64,000 bases of DNA from Azophilus sp965221755 (GCA_965221755.1 OZ244921.1:2108001-2172000), one strand, 5' to 3'; shown: positions 27,886 through 36,670, numbered from the stretch's first letter. Program-made: numbers and translations. The notes: generated by a model from the letters alone, not told the origin.

Positions 27886-28482
27886 ATGAAATCCGTCCGC
27901 ACTGCTGAAATCACCCGCAACACTCAGGAAACCCGCATCCAACTCGCCCTGAACCTGGATGGCGAGGGCGTTTGCGAGCTGGCGACCGGGCTGCCCTTCC
28001 TTGAGCACATGCTGGCCCAGGTGGCGCGGCACGGACGAATCGACCTGACATTGCGCGCCGAAGGCGACTTGGAGGTTGACGCGCACCACACCGTGGAGGA
28101 TGTGGGCATCGTCTTTGGCCAAGCGCTCGCCAAGGCGGTGGGCGAGAAGCGTGGCCTGTGGCGTTACGGCCATGCCTATGTGCCGCTCGATGAGGCGTTG
28201 TCGCGGGCGGTGGTCGATCTCTCCGGGCGGCCGGGGCTTGAGTACCACTGCGCCTTCGTGCGTCCCCGCATCGGCGATTTCGACGTCGACCTGCTGCGCG
28301 AGTTCTTTCAGGGCTTCGTCAACCACGCCCAAGTCACCCTGCATCTGGACAACCTGCGCGGCGCCAACGCCCACCATCAGGCGGAGACCCTGTTCAAGGC
28401 CTTCGGCCGCGCGCTGCGCATGGCGGTCGCCTTCGATCCGGGAAGCCGAGGCGAGGTGCCGTCCACCAAGGGATCGCTGTAG
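27886..28482 (+). CDS. hisB: imidazoleglycerol-phosphate dehydratase
   Basis: The 198-residue monofunctional HisB removes water from imidazoleglycerol phosphate in histidine synthesis. Family motifs are TGLPFLEHMLAQVARHG, EVDAHHTVEDVGIVFGQAL, SRAVVDLSGRPGL and the C-terminal ANAHHQAETLFKAFGRALR, which supply the Mn-binding His and Glu residues. It ends VPSTKGSL, as usual. ATG at 27886 fits the family start; upstream codons in frame lack similarity. The TAG stop uses the first two bases of a small inverted-repeat element. Confidence 0.96.
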   Translation: MKSVRTAEITRNTQETRIQLALNLDGEGVCELATGLPFLEHMLAQVARHGRIDLTLRAEGDLEVDAHHTVEDVGIVFGQALAKAVGEKRGLWRYGHAYVPLDEALSRAVVDLSGRPGLEYHCAFVRPRIGDFDVDLLREFFQGFVNHAQVTLHLDNLRGANAHHQAETLFKAFGRALRMAVAFDPGSRGEVPSTKGSL

Positions 28483-28549
28483 TGTCCGGTCCGGCTGGCT
28501 CGCGTGATTATGCGCGCCTGAAGCCCGCGAATTGACCGCACAGGACACT
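28481..28549. repeat. 69-bp element with imperfect terminal inverted repeats
   Basis: AGTGTCCGGTCCGG at the left end matches the inverted right end AGTGTCCTGTGCGG with two mismatches. The element fills most of the hisB-hisA gap, supplies two bases of the hisB stop, and has no gene. It looks like a MITE or insertion-sequence end pair. No convincing target duplication is visible. In many relatives hisH lies here. Confidence 0.6.
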
Positions 28550-28573
28550 CGCCTTGCCGAGCGCTGCCCAAGC

Positions 28574-29311
28574 ATGTTGTTGATTCCAGCCATCGATCTC
28601 AAGGATGGGCGGTGCGTGCGCCTCAAGCAGGGGCGCATGAGCGATGCCACCCGGTACTCCGACGACCCGGCGGCCATGGCCGCGCACTGGCTGGCGGCGG
28701 GCTGCCGGCGGCTGCACGTGGTCGATCTCGATGCGGCTTTTGCCGGAGAGCCGCGCAATCAGGCCTGCATCGCCGAGATCGTTCGCCGAGCGGGTGCGGT
28801 GCCGGTTCAGGTCGGTGGCGGCATCCGCTCCCTTGAGACGGCCGCCGCCTATCTGGAGGCCGGCGTGGCAGCGGTCATTGTCGGCACCGCGGCGGTGCGG
28901 GACTTCGATTTTCTAAGGCGCTTGACGGCGCGCTTCCCGCGCCAAGTCCTGTTCGGGCTTGATGCCCGCGGCGACCGGGCGGCGACCGACGGCTGGGACG
29001 TCACCACCGATGCCTCGGTGCTTGAGTTGGCCCGGGAGGCGGATGCGCTGCCCCTAGCCGGCATCGTCCATACGGACATCGAGCGTGACGGCATGCGCAG
29101 CGGCATCAACGCCGCTGCCACGCTGCGGCTTGCCGCTGCCCTGTCCACCCCGGTGATTGCCTCCGGCGGCCTCAACGATCTCGATGACCTGGCGGCGCTG
29201 AAGGCCGCCGATGAACGGGCCGGCAAGCTGTTGCTCGGCGCCATAACGGGACGTGCCATTTACGCGGGCGCCTTGGACTTCCAAGAAGGCCAAGCGTTGC
29301 TTGATGCTTGA
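28574..29311 (+). CDS. hisA: phosphoribosylformimino-AICAR isomerase
   Basis: The 245-residue TIM-barrel enzyme performs the Amadori rearrangement of ProFAR in histidine synthesis. It starts MLLIPAIDLKDGRCVRLKQG with the catalytic Asp, then HVVDLDAAFAGE, VQVGGGIRSLETAAAYL (phosphate site), VHTDIERDGMRSGIN with the second Asp, and ITGRAIYAGALD. Length is exactly typical. It follows hisB by 91 bp, with hisH absent. A restriction-modification module starts 43 bp downstream where hisF is often found. Confidence 0.97.
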   Translation: MLLIPAIDLKDGRCVRLKQGRMSDATRYSDDPAAMAAHWLAAGCRRLHVVDLDAAFAGEPRNQACIAEIVRRAGAVPVQVGGGIRSLETAAAYLEAGVAAVIVGTAAVRDFDFLRRLTARFPRQVLFGLDARGDRAATDGWDVTTDASVLELAREADALPLAGIVHTDIERDGMRSGINAAATLRLAAALSTPVIASGGLNDLDDLAALKAADERAGKLLLGAITGRAIYAGALDFQEGQALLDA

Positions 29312-29354
29312 TTTGGATGGATGTTCGCGACCCCGGGGGACGGCTTTCGCCGAC

Positions 29355-30017
29355 TTAGCGCAGTTCGCTCGCAGCATCCACGCTCTCCTCAATGATGCGA
29401 TACGCTTCCCGTGCCTTGTTGACTGCTCGTTCGACCTGTTCAGAAAGCGCTGATCGGCGCTCGATCAGTTGTTTTGGAATTGGCAATGACCTCAAGGTCC
29501 GCTCGTTGAATCTCGGGTGGTGTCCGCCTTCTTGGGAAGCAGCTAAGATCGATTGAATATGGGGACTCAGCAGAAACGGCGCGAGGAAAGCTATGCTGTT
29601 GCCGTCTGCCGATCCGAGCACGAAGAACTCCGTGCTGCAAAGCAGCTCGACGTTTTGAGATTTGCCGTCCCGCAAACCCGGATCAATCCAAGCGACTTGC
29701 TGAAGGTAGGGCCTCAGGCGTGATATGACGACTTGGGTTGGCTGAATCCGCTTCTTGGCGCTTTTGATCGAAGAGCCGTCCACTGGGACTTTGTTGGGCT
29801 TGACGACTCCGTTTTGCGCATCACCCGTATCGAGAACTAGGAATCTGTCCGCGCTGCGGCACCTCGAAGGATTCACCTGATCACGGAGCACATTGACGAA
29901 ATCCGACAGGCAAGGACCAATGCCGTTCAAACGGCCTCGCCGAGGATCGTAGCGCTCAGGCGCGAGCACGTAACCTTCGTCCAGCTTCGAGATGTCGATC
30001 ACTGATGAGATGGCCAC
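29355..30017 (-). CDS. single-TRD specificity subunit (HsdS-like)
   Basis: The 220-residue product resembles one target-recognition half of a type I S subunit: VLAPERYDP, then VVISRLRPYLQQVAWI, ELLCSTEFFVLGSADGNS and a C-terminal RFNERTLRSLPIPKQLIERR followed by a helical spacer (LSEQVERAVNKAREAYRIIEES). Full S subunits carry two such halves, so this probably dimerises to recognise a symmetric site. GTG at 30017 abuts the TAG of the methylase gene, so the two are coupled. Confidence 0.82.
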   Translation of the reverse strand: MAISSVIDISKLDEGYVLAPERYDPRRGRLNGIGPCLSDFVNVLRDQVNPSRCRSADRFLVLDTGDAQNGVVKPNKVPVDGSSIKSAKKRIQPTQVVISRLRPYLQQVAWIDPGLRDGKSQNVELLCSTEFFVLGSADGNSIAFLAPFLLSPHIQSILAASQEGGHHPRFNERTLRSLPIPKQLIERRSALSEQVERAVNKAREAYRIIEESVDAASELR

Positions 30018-31316
30018 CTAGACACTCCATCCGACTTCGTGAGCACGCGTGAAATTCCTGACCTGATCAAGAACGCTTTCGAAGTCGTGGTCAGCGCGGA
30101 GCCAAGCGGACTGTTCAGGCCGGGCGCCGGGGCGTGGTTGAATTCTGCCAGCGGAGTCCTTGCCCGATGATTCACTGAGAACAAAGAGTATGGGCTCCCT
30201 GTCGGGCTGCCTTACCGGCTTTTCGCGCTTTATGCCAAAAAGAACGCTGGTCTTCTGATGGGTATGAGGCAAAAAGGCTCTGCGATCAAGGCCTAGAACC
30301 ACCACAATCTTCAAGTTTTGCGCCAACCATTCGCGAAGATGTGACCAACTGGCTGATCCGAACTTGTTGTGCGGCAGCACAATGCCCAATCGACCGCCCG
30401 GCCTAAGCAATTCAACGCATCTTTCAAGGAACAGCGCGTCTCTCTCAGTGCGGCGATTTCGTTTTGCCACCTGATAGGTCTCAAGCACCGACCGTTCCCT
30501 AATTTCGCCCGCAAATGGGGGATTGGTCAAAATGACATCAAACCCCCGGAACTTTCGGGCCTTTGTCCGTAGAAGATCCTCAATGGTCAACCTTGGCGTG
30601 CTGTCATCAGCGAAGCCCAGCAGATCCCTCGAAGCAGCCTTGGCCAAGCTGTTTAGCTGATGCAGATTTGCGCTGCCTTCGCTTGCCACAAGCATTAAGG
30701 CCTTGGCAATTTGAATGGCGCGTTTGTCGAAGTCGCAGCCCCACAGATGCTTGGAGCAGTAGTCTTGGCGAGACTCCAGCAGGCGGTCTGCATTGTGGTT
30801 GAGAACATGCATAAGAAAACCGCCGGAACCGCAAGCAGGGTCCAGAACAACTTCCGATGGGCTTGGATTCATGATCTTCACGCAACACTCGACTACTTGG
30901 CGCGGTGTGAAGAACTGGCCTTTTGAGCCTTTGATGGCGCGACTGACTAGAAACTCAAAAAAGCCGTCCAGCACTTCGAGGTTTGTGTCGCAGAGCGAGT
31001 GGCCCGCAATGGCCTCTGCACAGATGCTCAGGTGGTCATCCGTAAGCCGGGAGCAGGCATCGTCATCGACGATGCCTGGCCAGCGCGAACTTGCTCGCGC
31101 AAGCAGATCGTTGATCAGGCATGCAGTTTTGGTTGGAGAGGCTTGGGCTTGGAATTCCGGTACCCGTCCAGCGAATTTCTCAGAATAGAGCTTGGCGACG
31201 AGGATTTTGAAGATTTCCCGAAACTCATCCTCACCCGAATTTGCCAGAACCAACTCCTGAAGCCGCCCCACAATGCTTTCCCAGTCTCCCGCCCGAGTTT
31301 GATGCCGCTTCGCCAT
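30018..31316 (-). CDS. N-6 adenine DNA methyltransferase, type I M-subunit-like
   Basis: The 432-residue enzyme has a helical N-terminus, then SKGQFFTPRQVVECCVKIM, EVVLDPACGSGGFLMHVL (motif I, AdoMet) and FDVILTNPPFAGEI (motif IV NPPF). GRLGIVLPHNKF and TSVLFGIKREKP follow, as in HsdM proteins. It should methylate adenine at the site set by the neighbouring specificity protein. No HsdR is nearby; a stand-alone nuclease gene lies divergently. Codon use and GC look lower than in core genes, in line with transfer. Confidence 0.92.
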   Translation of the reverse strand: MAKRHQTRAGDWESIVGRLQELVLANSGEDEFREIFKILVAKLYSEKFAGRVPEFQAQASPTKTACLINDLLARASSRWPGIVDDDACSRLTDDHLSICAEAIAGHSLCDTNLEVLDGFFEFLVSRAIKGSKGQFFTPRQVVECCVKIMNPSPSEVVLDPACGSGGFLMHVLNHNADRLLESRQDYCSKHLWGCDFDKRAIQIAKALMLVASEGSANLHQLNSLAKAASRDLLGFADDSTPRLTIEDLLRTKARKFRGFDVILTNPPFAGEIRERSVLETYQVAKRNRRTERDALFLERCVELLRPGGRLGIVLPHNKFGSASWSHLREWLAQNLKIVVVLGLDRRAFLPHTHQKTSVLFGIKREKPVRQPDREPILFVLSESSGKDSAGRIQPRPGARPEQSAWLRADHDFESVLDQVRNFTRAHEVGWSV

Positions 31317-31440
31317 GGAAGGCCATTATCAACTTGCGAACGGCGCGGTCAAGTCATTCGTCACGATTGCCCGAATTATCCTTTTTTGGGATTTTGTATC
31401 TGCCTGCCACAGGGTTTGCGGCCCGGCATGAAGGAACTCA

Positions 31441-31452
31441 TTTGTGAACAAA
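31441..31452. promoter_or_regulatory. candidate Xre/controller operator
   Basis: TTTGTGAACAAA is a perfect 12-bp palindrome 10 bp upstream of the Xre start codon, in the 146-bp divergent region between methylase and Xre-nuclease genes. Controller proteins of restriction systems often bind such sites to delay nuclease expression. Binding here is inference. Confidence 0.35.
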
Positions 31453-31462
31453 AGGCGATTGC

Positions 31463-31720
31463 GTGAAGTCAATTCACGACCAGCGTTACATTGAAGTCGT
31501 CGCATTGGTTCGCCAAGCTCGCGAACGAGCGGGCCTTACCCAACTCGAAGTCGCACAACGGCTGGGGCGACCACAATCCTACCTGTCCAAGGTTGAGACA
31601 TGCGAGCGACGGGTGGATCTCATTGAACTGATGCAACTGTGTCGGGCAATTGGGGCGACGCTTCAGGATGTCATTCCAGTCGAATTCCGCGACCTGATCG
31701 GCGGCCCTGGGAACGACTGA
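31463..31720 (+). CDS. Xre-family HTH regulator (controller-like)
   Basis: The 85-residue protein is a single helix-turn-helix domain: RQARERAGLTQLEVAQRLGR, then QSYLSKVETCERRVDLIEL and LCRAIGATLQDVIP. Its size and place directly before the nuclease gene (stop TGA at 31718-31720, next GTG at 31722) are like C proteins that time restriction enzyme synthesis. GTG at 31463 is the only suitable start; a palindrome lies just upstream. Confidence 0.88.
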   Translation: MKSIHDQRYIEVVALVRQARERAGLTQLEVAQRLGRPQSYLSKVETCERRVDLIELMQLCRAIGATLQDVIPVEFRDLIGGPGND

Positions 31721-31721
31721 A

Positions 31722-32543
31722 GTGACCAAAGGAATTGCTCAGGCTGATCTTGCCGAGCTTAGCGACAGTCTATCCGGCCTGATTGGCGTCCAGCTTGAGG
31801 TTCTGCGCGTTCCTCGCCCAGTGTTGAGGGCGTTTGAACCCTCTCAGATTGGCACGATTGTTGGCACGTTGATGGATGCATGCATTCCAGAATTGTCAAA
31901 TTTATATGAAAATCAAATGGTTGATATGGATGCCATCGGGCTTTCCAAGCACGAAGGCATTTTGGGAGAGCGGGAAGGTTACCCCGACTATCGACACCGC
32001 AGCGGCAGGCGCTTGGAGCTCAAGTTGCTGTACAGGGATCCGAAGGGCGCGGAAATGAAGACGCCACCCACCGTGCGGGAAGCGTCCGCTCGACTGACGC
32101 AGAAGGTGACCGTAAAGAACGTGGATCCGGAGATGGATGTGCTGATGGTGTTGGCGTACGAACTGCGCCCCATTCGAAGTAGGCCGGAGCTCTATTGGCC
32201 GACCATCGTGGACATTGGTCTCTTTCCAATGATCGACTGCATATTGGCGCGTGATGATCGTCTCGTCCGCCGAGGGGGCAGATGGTTTGGCGACTACGAG
32301 ACGCCTTGCGTGCCGAGCAAAATCGGCAGGGAGAAGCTCAAGCAGGGCAAAGACCTCGATGAGGCGGGGTACGGGCGCAAGAAGAGTGAAGGTAGGGACT
32401 TCAACGAAGATACCAACTTCGGAAAGCTCAAGCGGGTGCCTTACCGTCCGCTTCAGCTCTATCTCAAGAAGCACGGCGCAAGCTACGCCAGCGCCGGCGC
32501 TTGGCCGGAACCTTGGACGATTGCCCCGGACGGCCTTGGCTAG
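31722..32543 (+). CDS. putative PD-(D/E)XK restriction endonuclease
   Basis: No named enzyme is recognised. The 273-residue protein has a PD-(D/E)XK core, GYPDYRHRSGRRLELKLLY: Pro88-Asp89 and Glu99-x-Lys101. Another conserved-looking stretch is VDIGLFPMIDCIL, and the C-terminal part is basic (REKLKQGKDLDEAGYGRKK). With the Xre gene in front and an N6-methylase/specificity pair divergent, the natural reading is the restriction enzyme of that module. It lacks helicase motifs, so this is not a normal type I HsdR. Confidence 0.78.
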   Translation: MTKGIAQADLAELSDSLSGLIGVQLEVLRVPRPVLRAFEPSQIGTIVGTLMDACIPELSNLYENQMVDMDAIGLSKHEGILGEREGYPDYRHRSGRRLELKLLYRDPKGAEMKTPPTVREASARLTQKVTVKNVDPEMDVLMVLAYELRPIRSRPELYWPTIVDIGLFPMIDCILARDDRLVRRGGRWFGDYETPCVPSKIGREKLKQGKDLDEAGYGRKKSEGRDFNEDTNFGKLKRVPYRPLQLYLKKHGASYASAGAWPEPWTIAPDGLG

Positions 32544-32554
32544 CTCAGTTCGAT

Positions 32555-33730
32555 CTAGGGCGATGCCTTGACGACAAGGGCAGGGAGGGCCTTCAACAAC
32601 TCCAGCGCCTGCGCCAGCAGCGCTTCGGTGTCGGTTGGGTCGGCCTCCACGTCCGGCCTGATGCCCGCATCGTGGATGGAGCTGCCGCTTGGGGTGAAGT
32701 AGTGGCCGGTGGTCAGCTTGAGCCCTTGGGCGCCGGACAGGGGCACCAGCGATTGCACGGTGCCCTTGCCGAAGCTGGTCTCGCCGAGCAGGATGGCCCG
32801 TCCGTGATCCTGCAGCGCTCCGGCGACGATTTCCGAGGCCGATGCGGCCTTGCGGTCGATTAGAACCACCACCGGGGCGCCGTTCAGGGCGTCGCCGGGC
32901 GGGGCGCGGTAGGTTTGGCTGGGAGCGGTCGGTCGGCTCCGCATGGTGGCGACCACGCCGCCGTCGAGCAGGGCGCCCGCAACGTCCACGGAGGCCGGAA
33001 GCATTCCTCCCGCGTTGCCGCGCACGTCAACGACCAGGCCGGCAATTGGGCGCACCGCTGACAGGGTGGCCAAGGCGTTCTTGAATTCGCCGCCGGTTCG
33101 CTTGCTGAATCGTTCGATGCGGATGTGGGCGTAGCCCGCCTCGAGCCAATGCCAGCGGACGCTGGGTGCGGCAATCAAGGCGCGGGCGAGGTCGAGGTCG
33201 AATCGCTCCCCGCCGCGCCGCACCCGCAGGCGCACCGGCGTGCTTGGTGGCCCGCGCAGGCTGCTCGCCACCCATTGCAGGCGCTTGCCCCTCAAGGATG
33301 CTCCGTCGATGGCGGTGAGCCGATCGCCGGGCAGCAATCCGGCTTGCGCGGCTGGGGAGTCGTCAAGGGTGGCTGCGATGGTGAAGTAGCCGCCGGCCAT
33401 TGCCAGTTCCACGCCGATGCCGCCGAACCGGCCATCGGCATCCGCCTGCAGGCGGGCGAAGGCGTCTCGGTCGAGATACCGGGAGTGTCGGTCCAGCCCG
33501 CGCAGCATGCCGCGCACCGCATCGTTGGCGAGCTGCGCGTCGGTCACCTCCTCGACGTAGTTGGCCTTGATTTGGTGAACGGCTTCGCCCACAAGCTGTT
33601 TGGCGAGCGGGCCGGTGCCGGAGACTGCGCGGTAGGCGATCACCCCCAGCGCCACGCCGGTCACGATGCTGGCCAGGACGCCAAGGTGTACGAGGGGGCG
33701 CAGGATCACGGCGGCGCGAGCCATTGCCAA
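32555..33730 (-). CDS. ctpA: S41 carboxyl-terminal processing protease
   Basis: The 391-residue protein has an N-terminal membrane helix (LVHLGVLASIVTGVALGVIA), a PDZ domain around GGYFTIAATLDDSPAAQAGL and GDRLTAIDGASLRGK, and the S41 core: LVVDVRGNAGGML, AASASEIVAGALQDHG with the catalytic Ser, and GETSFGKGTVQSL with the Lys. It is periplasmic and anchored, and trims or degrades envelope proteins. It overlaps envC by 25 bp and forms a gpmI-envC-ctpA group, as in Pseudomonas and relatives. Confidence 0.94.
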   Translation of the reverse strand: MAMARAAVILRPLVHLGVLASIVTGVALGVIAYRAVSGTGPLAKQLVGEAVHQIKANYVEEVTDAQLANDAVRGMLRGLDRHSRYLDRDAFARLQADADGRFGGIGVELAMAGGYFTIAATLDDSPAAQAGLLPGDRLTAIDGASLRGKRLQWVASSLRGPPSTPVRLRVRRGGERFDLDLARALIAAPSVRWHWLEAGYAHIRIERFSKRTGGEFKNALATLSAVRPIAGLVVDVRGNAGGMLPASVDVAGALLDGGVVATMRSRPTAPSQTYRAPPGDALNGAPVVVLIDRKAASASEIVAGALQDHGRAILLGETSFGKGTVQSLVPLSGAQGLKLTTGHYFTPSGSSIHDAGIRPDVEADPTDTEALLAQALELLKALPALVVKASP

Positions 33731-34899
33731 GGATCAACCGTTTGGCCCTTGTGGCGCAACTCGAAGTAGATGCCGCTGGCCGCGGCGCCGCCGCTTTGGC
33801 CGGCGCGGGCGACGACTTCGCCGGCTTCGACCAGGTCATCGACCTTTTTGGTCAGTTGGTCGGCTTGACCGTAGAGGGTCATGTAGCCGTCGCCGTGGTC
33901 GATGATGGCCATGTGCCCGAAGCCGCGCAGCCAATCGGCGAACACCACGCGCCCGCCATGGACCGCCGCGACTGCGGCGCCGGTCGGCGCGTTCAGCAGC
34001 AGCCCTCGCCAAGCTGCCTCGCCGTCGCCTCGGGGCTCGCCGAAGCGTGCCGCGAGCTCGCCCCGCAGGGGCCATGCGAGACTGCCCTTGCGGGCCGTGA
34101 AACCGCCCACCCCGGGAATGGTGCGGCGTTCGATTTGATCGATGAGGCTCTGCAGCCGCTGGCGGTCGGCCAGCAGGCGGGTGCGGCGGTTTTCCTTGTC
34201 TTCAAATTCCTGGTCCAGCGCGGCGATCAGGGCATCGCGGGCTTGGCGCTCCGTCCGCAGCGATTGCCGCCGCAGGCGCAGGTGCTCCAAATCCCGGCGC
34301 TCGACGGCCCGTTGGGTCTGAAGCGCCTCGGCGTTGCGCTCAATCTCAAGCGACAGCTGGCGGAAGGCATCCAATGCCTGAATGCGCGCGGTGGTGATGA
34401 AGCGGTGGTACGCCAGGACGCGCTCCAGGGTTGCTGCCGATTGCTGGTTGAACAGCAGCTTAACGAATTGCTCGCCGCTCAGCCGATAGGCGGCGGCAAG
34501 GTGGTTGGCCAGACGGCGCACTGCCTCTTCGCGTTGCGCGCTCAGGCGCTGCTGCTCAACCTGCAGGTCGGCCAGCGCGTCCCGGATGTTCGCCAACGCG
34601 GCTTCACCGGCGCCAACGGCAGCGCTCAATCGGGCGACGGCGCCATCTCGGACCTGCACGTCCTTGAGCCAGCGCAGGCGTCGGCGCTCGGCGTCGAACA
34701 GCCAGGATTCGAGGTCGTTGAGTTCAGCCAAAACCGACTCCAGCTTCGCCTTGGCTTGGCTTCCCTCATCGGCGGCCATTGCCGTATTGATCGACACGGC
34801 GAGCAGCAGCGCCTTGGTCAGCGCGCCTGCCGCGTGCCCATGCCGCGAACGACGCTCCGACAATGGCCGTTTCGGGGCCGCGATCTTGGGGTTCGTCAT
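33706..34899 (-). CDS. envC: murein hydrolase activator EnvC-like (M23/LytM) protein
   Basis: The 397-residue protein has a signal sequence (TKALLLAVSINTAMA), two long coiled-coil segments (SQAKAKLESVLAELNDLESW and later RRDLEHLRLRRQSLRTERQ) and a C-terminal LytM domain, GAAVAAVHGGRVVFADWLRG, then HMAIIDHGDGYMTLYGQ and IYFELRHKGQTVDPWQWL. In this family the LytM domain usually activates AmiA/B amidases at the septum rather than cutting murein. The 5' gap to gpmI is 214 bp; the 3' end overlaps ctpA. Confidence 0.92.
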   Translation of the reverse strand: MTNPKIAAPKRPLSERRSRHGHAAGALTKALLLAVSINTAMAADEGSQAKAKLESVLAELNDLESWLFDAERRRLRWLKDVQVRDGAVARLSAAVGAGEAALANIRDALADLQVEQQRLSAQREEAVRRLANHLAAAYRLSGEQFVKLLFNQQSAATLERVLAYHRFITTARIQALDAFRQLSLEIERNAEALQTQRAVERRDLEHLRLRRQSLRTERQARDALIAALDQEFEDKENRRTRLLADRQRLQSLIDQIERRTIPGVGGFTARKGSLAWPLRGELAARFGEPRGDGEAAWRGLLLNAPTGAAVAAVHGGRVVFADWLRGFGHMAIIDHGDGYMTLYGQADQLTKKVDDLVEAGEVVARAGQSGGAAASGIYFELRHKGQTVDPWQWLAPP

Positions 34900-35113
34900 G
34901 CCGTGGTCGGGTCTTGGTTCAGGGGTCTGCCCGGAACGAGGGCGTTCCGCCCTCGAATGGGGTCGCTTGGTTCGCCGCGGGATTCCATCCCGGAGCGCGG
35001 GTGTGCCGGCAAAAGTCGCTGCTGCACAGTCTATCCATCGCTTGAGGGAATGGCGCCGTGAAGCCGAACCGCTCGATGGAGCGGCGGGGCGCCTTTGCGC
35101 CGAAGGAGCCTTT
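34900..35113. other. gpmI-envC gap with short hairpins
   Basis: No gene is visible. CGAGGGCGTTCCGCCCTCG (about 34940-34958) and CCGCTCGATGGAGCGG (about 35069-35084) can form stem-loops, the second just after the gpmI stop on its transcript. There is no T-run, so I do not call a terminator. Confidence 0.4.
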
Positions 35114-36670
35114 TCATCCCCGTATCAGGGATCGTCCCGTCATTTCCGGGGGCGGGGCGATGCCCATCAGGGCGAGCGCGGTGGGCGCAACGTCGGCCAA
35201 GGTGCCGCCGTCGGCCAGCGACGGCGCCCCGTCGCCGACCACCACCAAGGGCACGGCTTCGGTGGTGTGGGCGGTGTGGGGTTGGGCCGTGTCGGCGTCG
35301 CGCATGCGCTCCACGTTGCCGTGGTCGGCAGTGATCAGCATGCGCCAGCCGCATTCGTTGGCTATCGCCGCCAATCGGCCGAGGCATTGATCCAGGGTTT
35401 CGACCGCCGTCACCGCGGCGTCGAATTGACCGGTGTGCCCTACCATGTCGCCGTTGGCGTAGTTGCAGACGATGGCCTCAAAGCGCTCCGAGCGGATTGC
35501 GCCAACAAGGCCTTCGGTCAGCTCGGCGGCGCTCATTTCCGGCTTCAGGTCGTAGGTGGCGACCTTGGGGCTGGGCACGAGCAGGCGCTCCTCGCCGGGA
35601 AATGCCTGCTCGCGGCCACCGGAGAGGAAGAAGGTCACATGGGCGTACTTTTCGGTTTCGGCGGCCCGCAGTTGCCGTTTGCCGAGGTTGGAGAGGTGCT
35701 CGCCGAAGGTGTTGGCCAGCGCTGCCGGCTCGAACAGGCAGGGAACCTCAAGGTCTTCCGCGTAGCGGGTCAGGGTGGCGCCATTCGCGACCGGCATGAA
35801 TCGGCGGCGCGGGAATTCGTCAAAATCCGCCTGCAGCAGCGCCCGGCTCAGTTGCCTGGCCCGGTCGGCGCGGAAGTTGGCGAACAGGATCGCGTCCCTC
35901 TCGGTGAGCGTCGGCGCTGGCCCGCCTGGGACGCGCACCGCGGTGGGCTGGACGAACTCATCGGTTTCGCCGCGCTCGTAGGCGAGTTGGAGGGCATCTC
36001 GGCCGTTGGCCGCATGGAACGCGGCTTCGCCGCGGACGACCAGCCTGAAGGCCCGCTCCGTTCGCTCCCAGCGCTGGTCCCGGTCCATGGCGAAGTAGCG
36101 CCCGCAGACTGAGGCCAAGCCGCCGGCGCCGAGTTCACGAAACAGGGCATCGGCTTGCTCCAAGGAGGAGGCCGCGCTGGCCGGCGGGGTGTCGCGCCCG
36201 TCGAGAAAGGCGTGCAGGTGAATGAGGCCCGCGCCCTTGTCGCGCGCGGCGCGGATGAGCTGGAAAATCTGCCGCTCATGGGAATGGACGCCGCCGGGCG
36301 AGAGCAGGCCGAGAACGTGCAGGGCGCCGCCGGATTTCCTCAAGCCCTCGATCAGCGCTTCCAGACCGGCGTTGGCCTCGAATTCGCCGCGCTCCATGGC
36401 TTGGTTGATGCGCGCCAGGTCCTGGAGAACCACCCGCCCGGCGCCGATCACCATGTGCCCGACCTCGGAGTTGCCCATCTGGCCTGCAGGGAGCCCGACA
36501 TCCACGCCGGAGCCGGAGATCAAGGTGTGCGGGCAGCGGGACAGGAAGCCATCCCAATTCGGCGTGCGCGCCGCGGCGATGGCATTGTCCGCCGCGTCCT
36601 CCCGATGGCCGAAGCCGTCAAGAATGACGAGGATCAGTTTGTTGGTTCGGTTGTCAGCCACGGTTTCCAT
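35114..36670 (-). CDS. gpmI: 2,3-bisphosphoglycerate-independent phosphoglycerate mutase
   Basis: The 518-residue enzyme interconverts 3- and 2-phosphoglycerate. Metal and active-site motifs: KLILVILDGFGHRED, LISGSGVDVGLPAGQMGNSE with the catalytic Ser, HLHAFLDGRDTPP, ANFRADRARQLSR, CNYANGDMVGHTGQFDA and MLITADHGNVERM. ATG at 36670 is the family start. An upstream in-frame extension to 36808 is made from repeat and inserted-element sequence and is not conserved. Confidence 0.96.
   Translation of the reverse strand: METVADNRTNKLILVILDGFGHREDAADNAIAAARTPNWDGFLSRCPHTLISGSGVDVGLPAGQMGNSEVGHMVIGAGRVVLQDLARINQAMERGEFEANAGLEALIEGLRKSGGALHVLGLLSPGGVHSHERQIFQLIRAARDKGAGLIHLHAFLDGRDTPPASAASSLEQADALFRELGAGGLASVCGRYFAMDRDQRWERTERAFRLVVRGEAAFHAANGRDALQLAYERGETDEFVQPTAVRVPGGPAPTLTERDAILFANFRADRARQLSRALLQADFDEFPRRRFMPVANGATLTRYAEDLEVPCLFEPAALANTFGEHLSNLGKRQLRAAETEKYAHVTFFLSGGREQAFPGEERLLVPSPKVATYDLKPEMSAAELTEGLVGAIRSERFEAIVCNYANGDMVGHTGQFDAAVTAVETLDQCLGRLAAIANECGWRMLITADHGNVERMRDADTAQPHTAHTTEAVPLVVVGDGAPSLADGGTLADVAPTALALMGIAPPPEMTGRSLIRG

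Noticed and set aside
33724..35061. 445-codon plus-strand frame over ctpA and envC
   Set aside because: Antisense shadow of EnvC; no recognisable domain.
34940..35113. Rho-independent terminator after gpmI
   Set aside because: Stem-loops are present but no T-run follows on the gpmI transcript.
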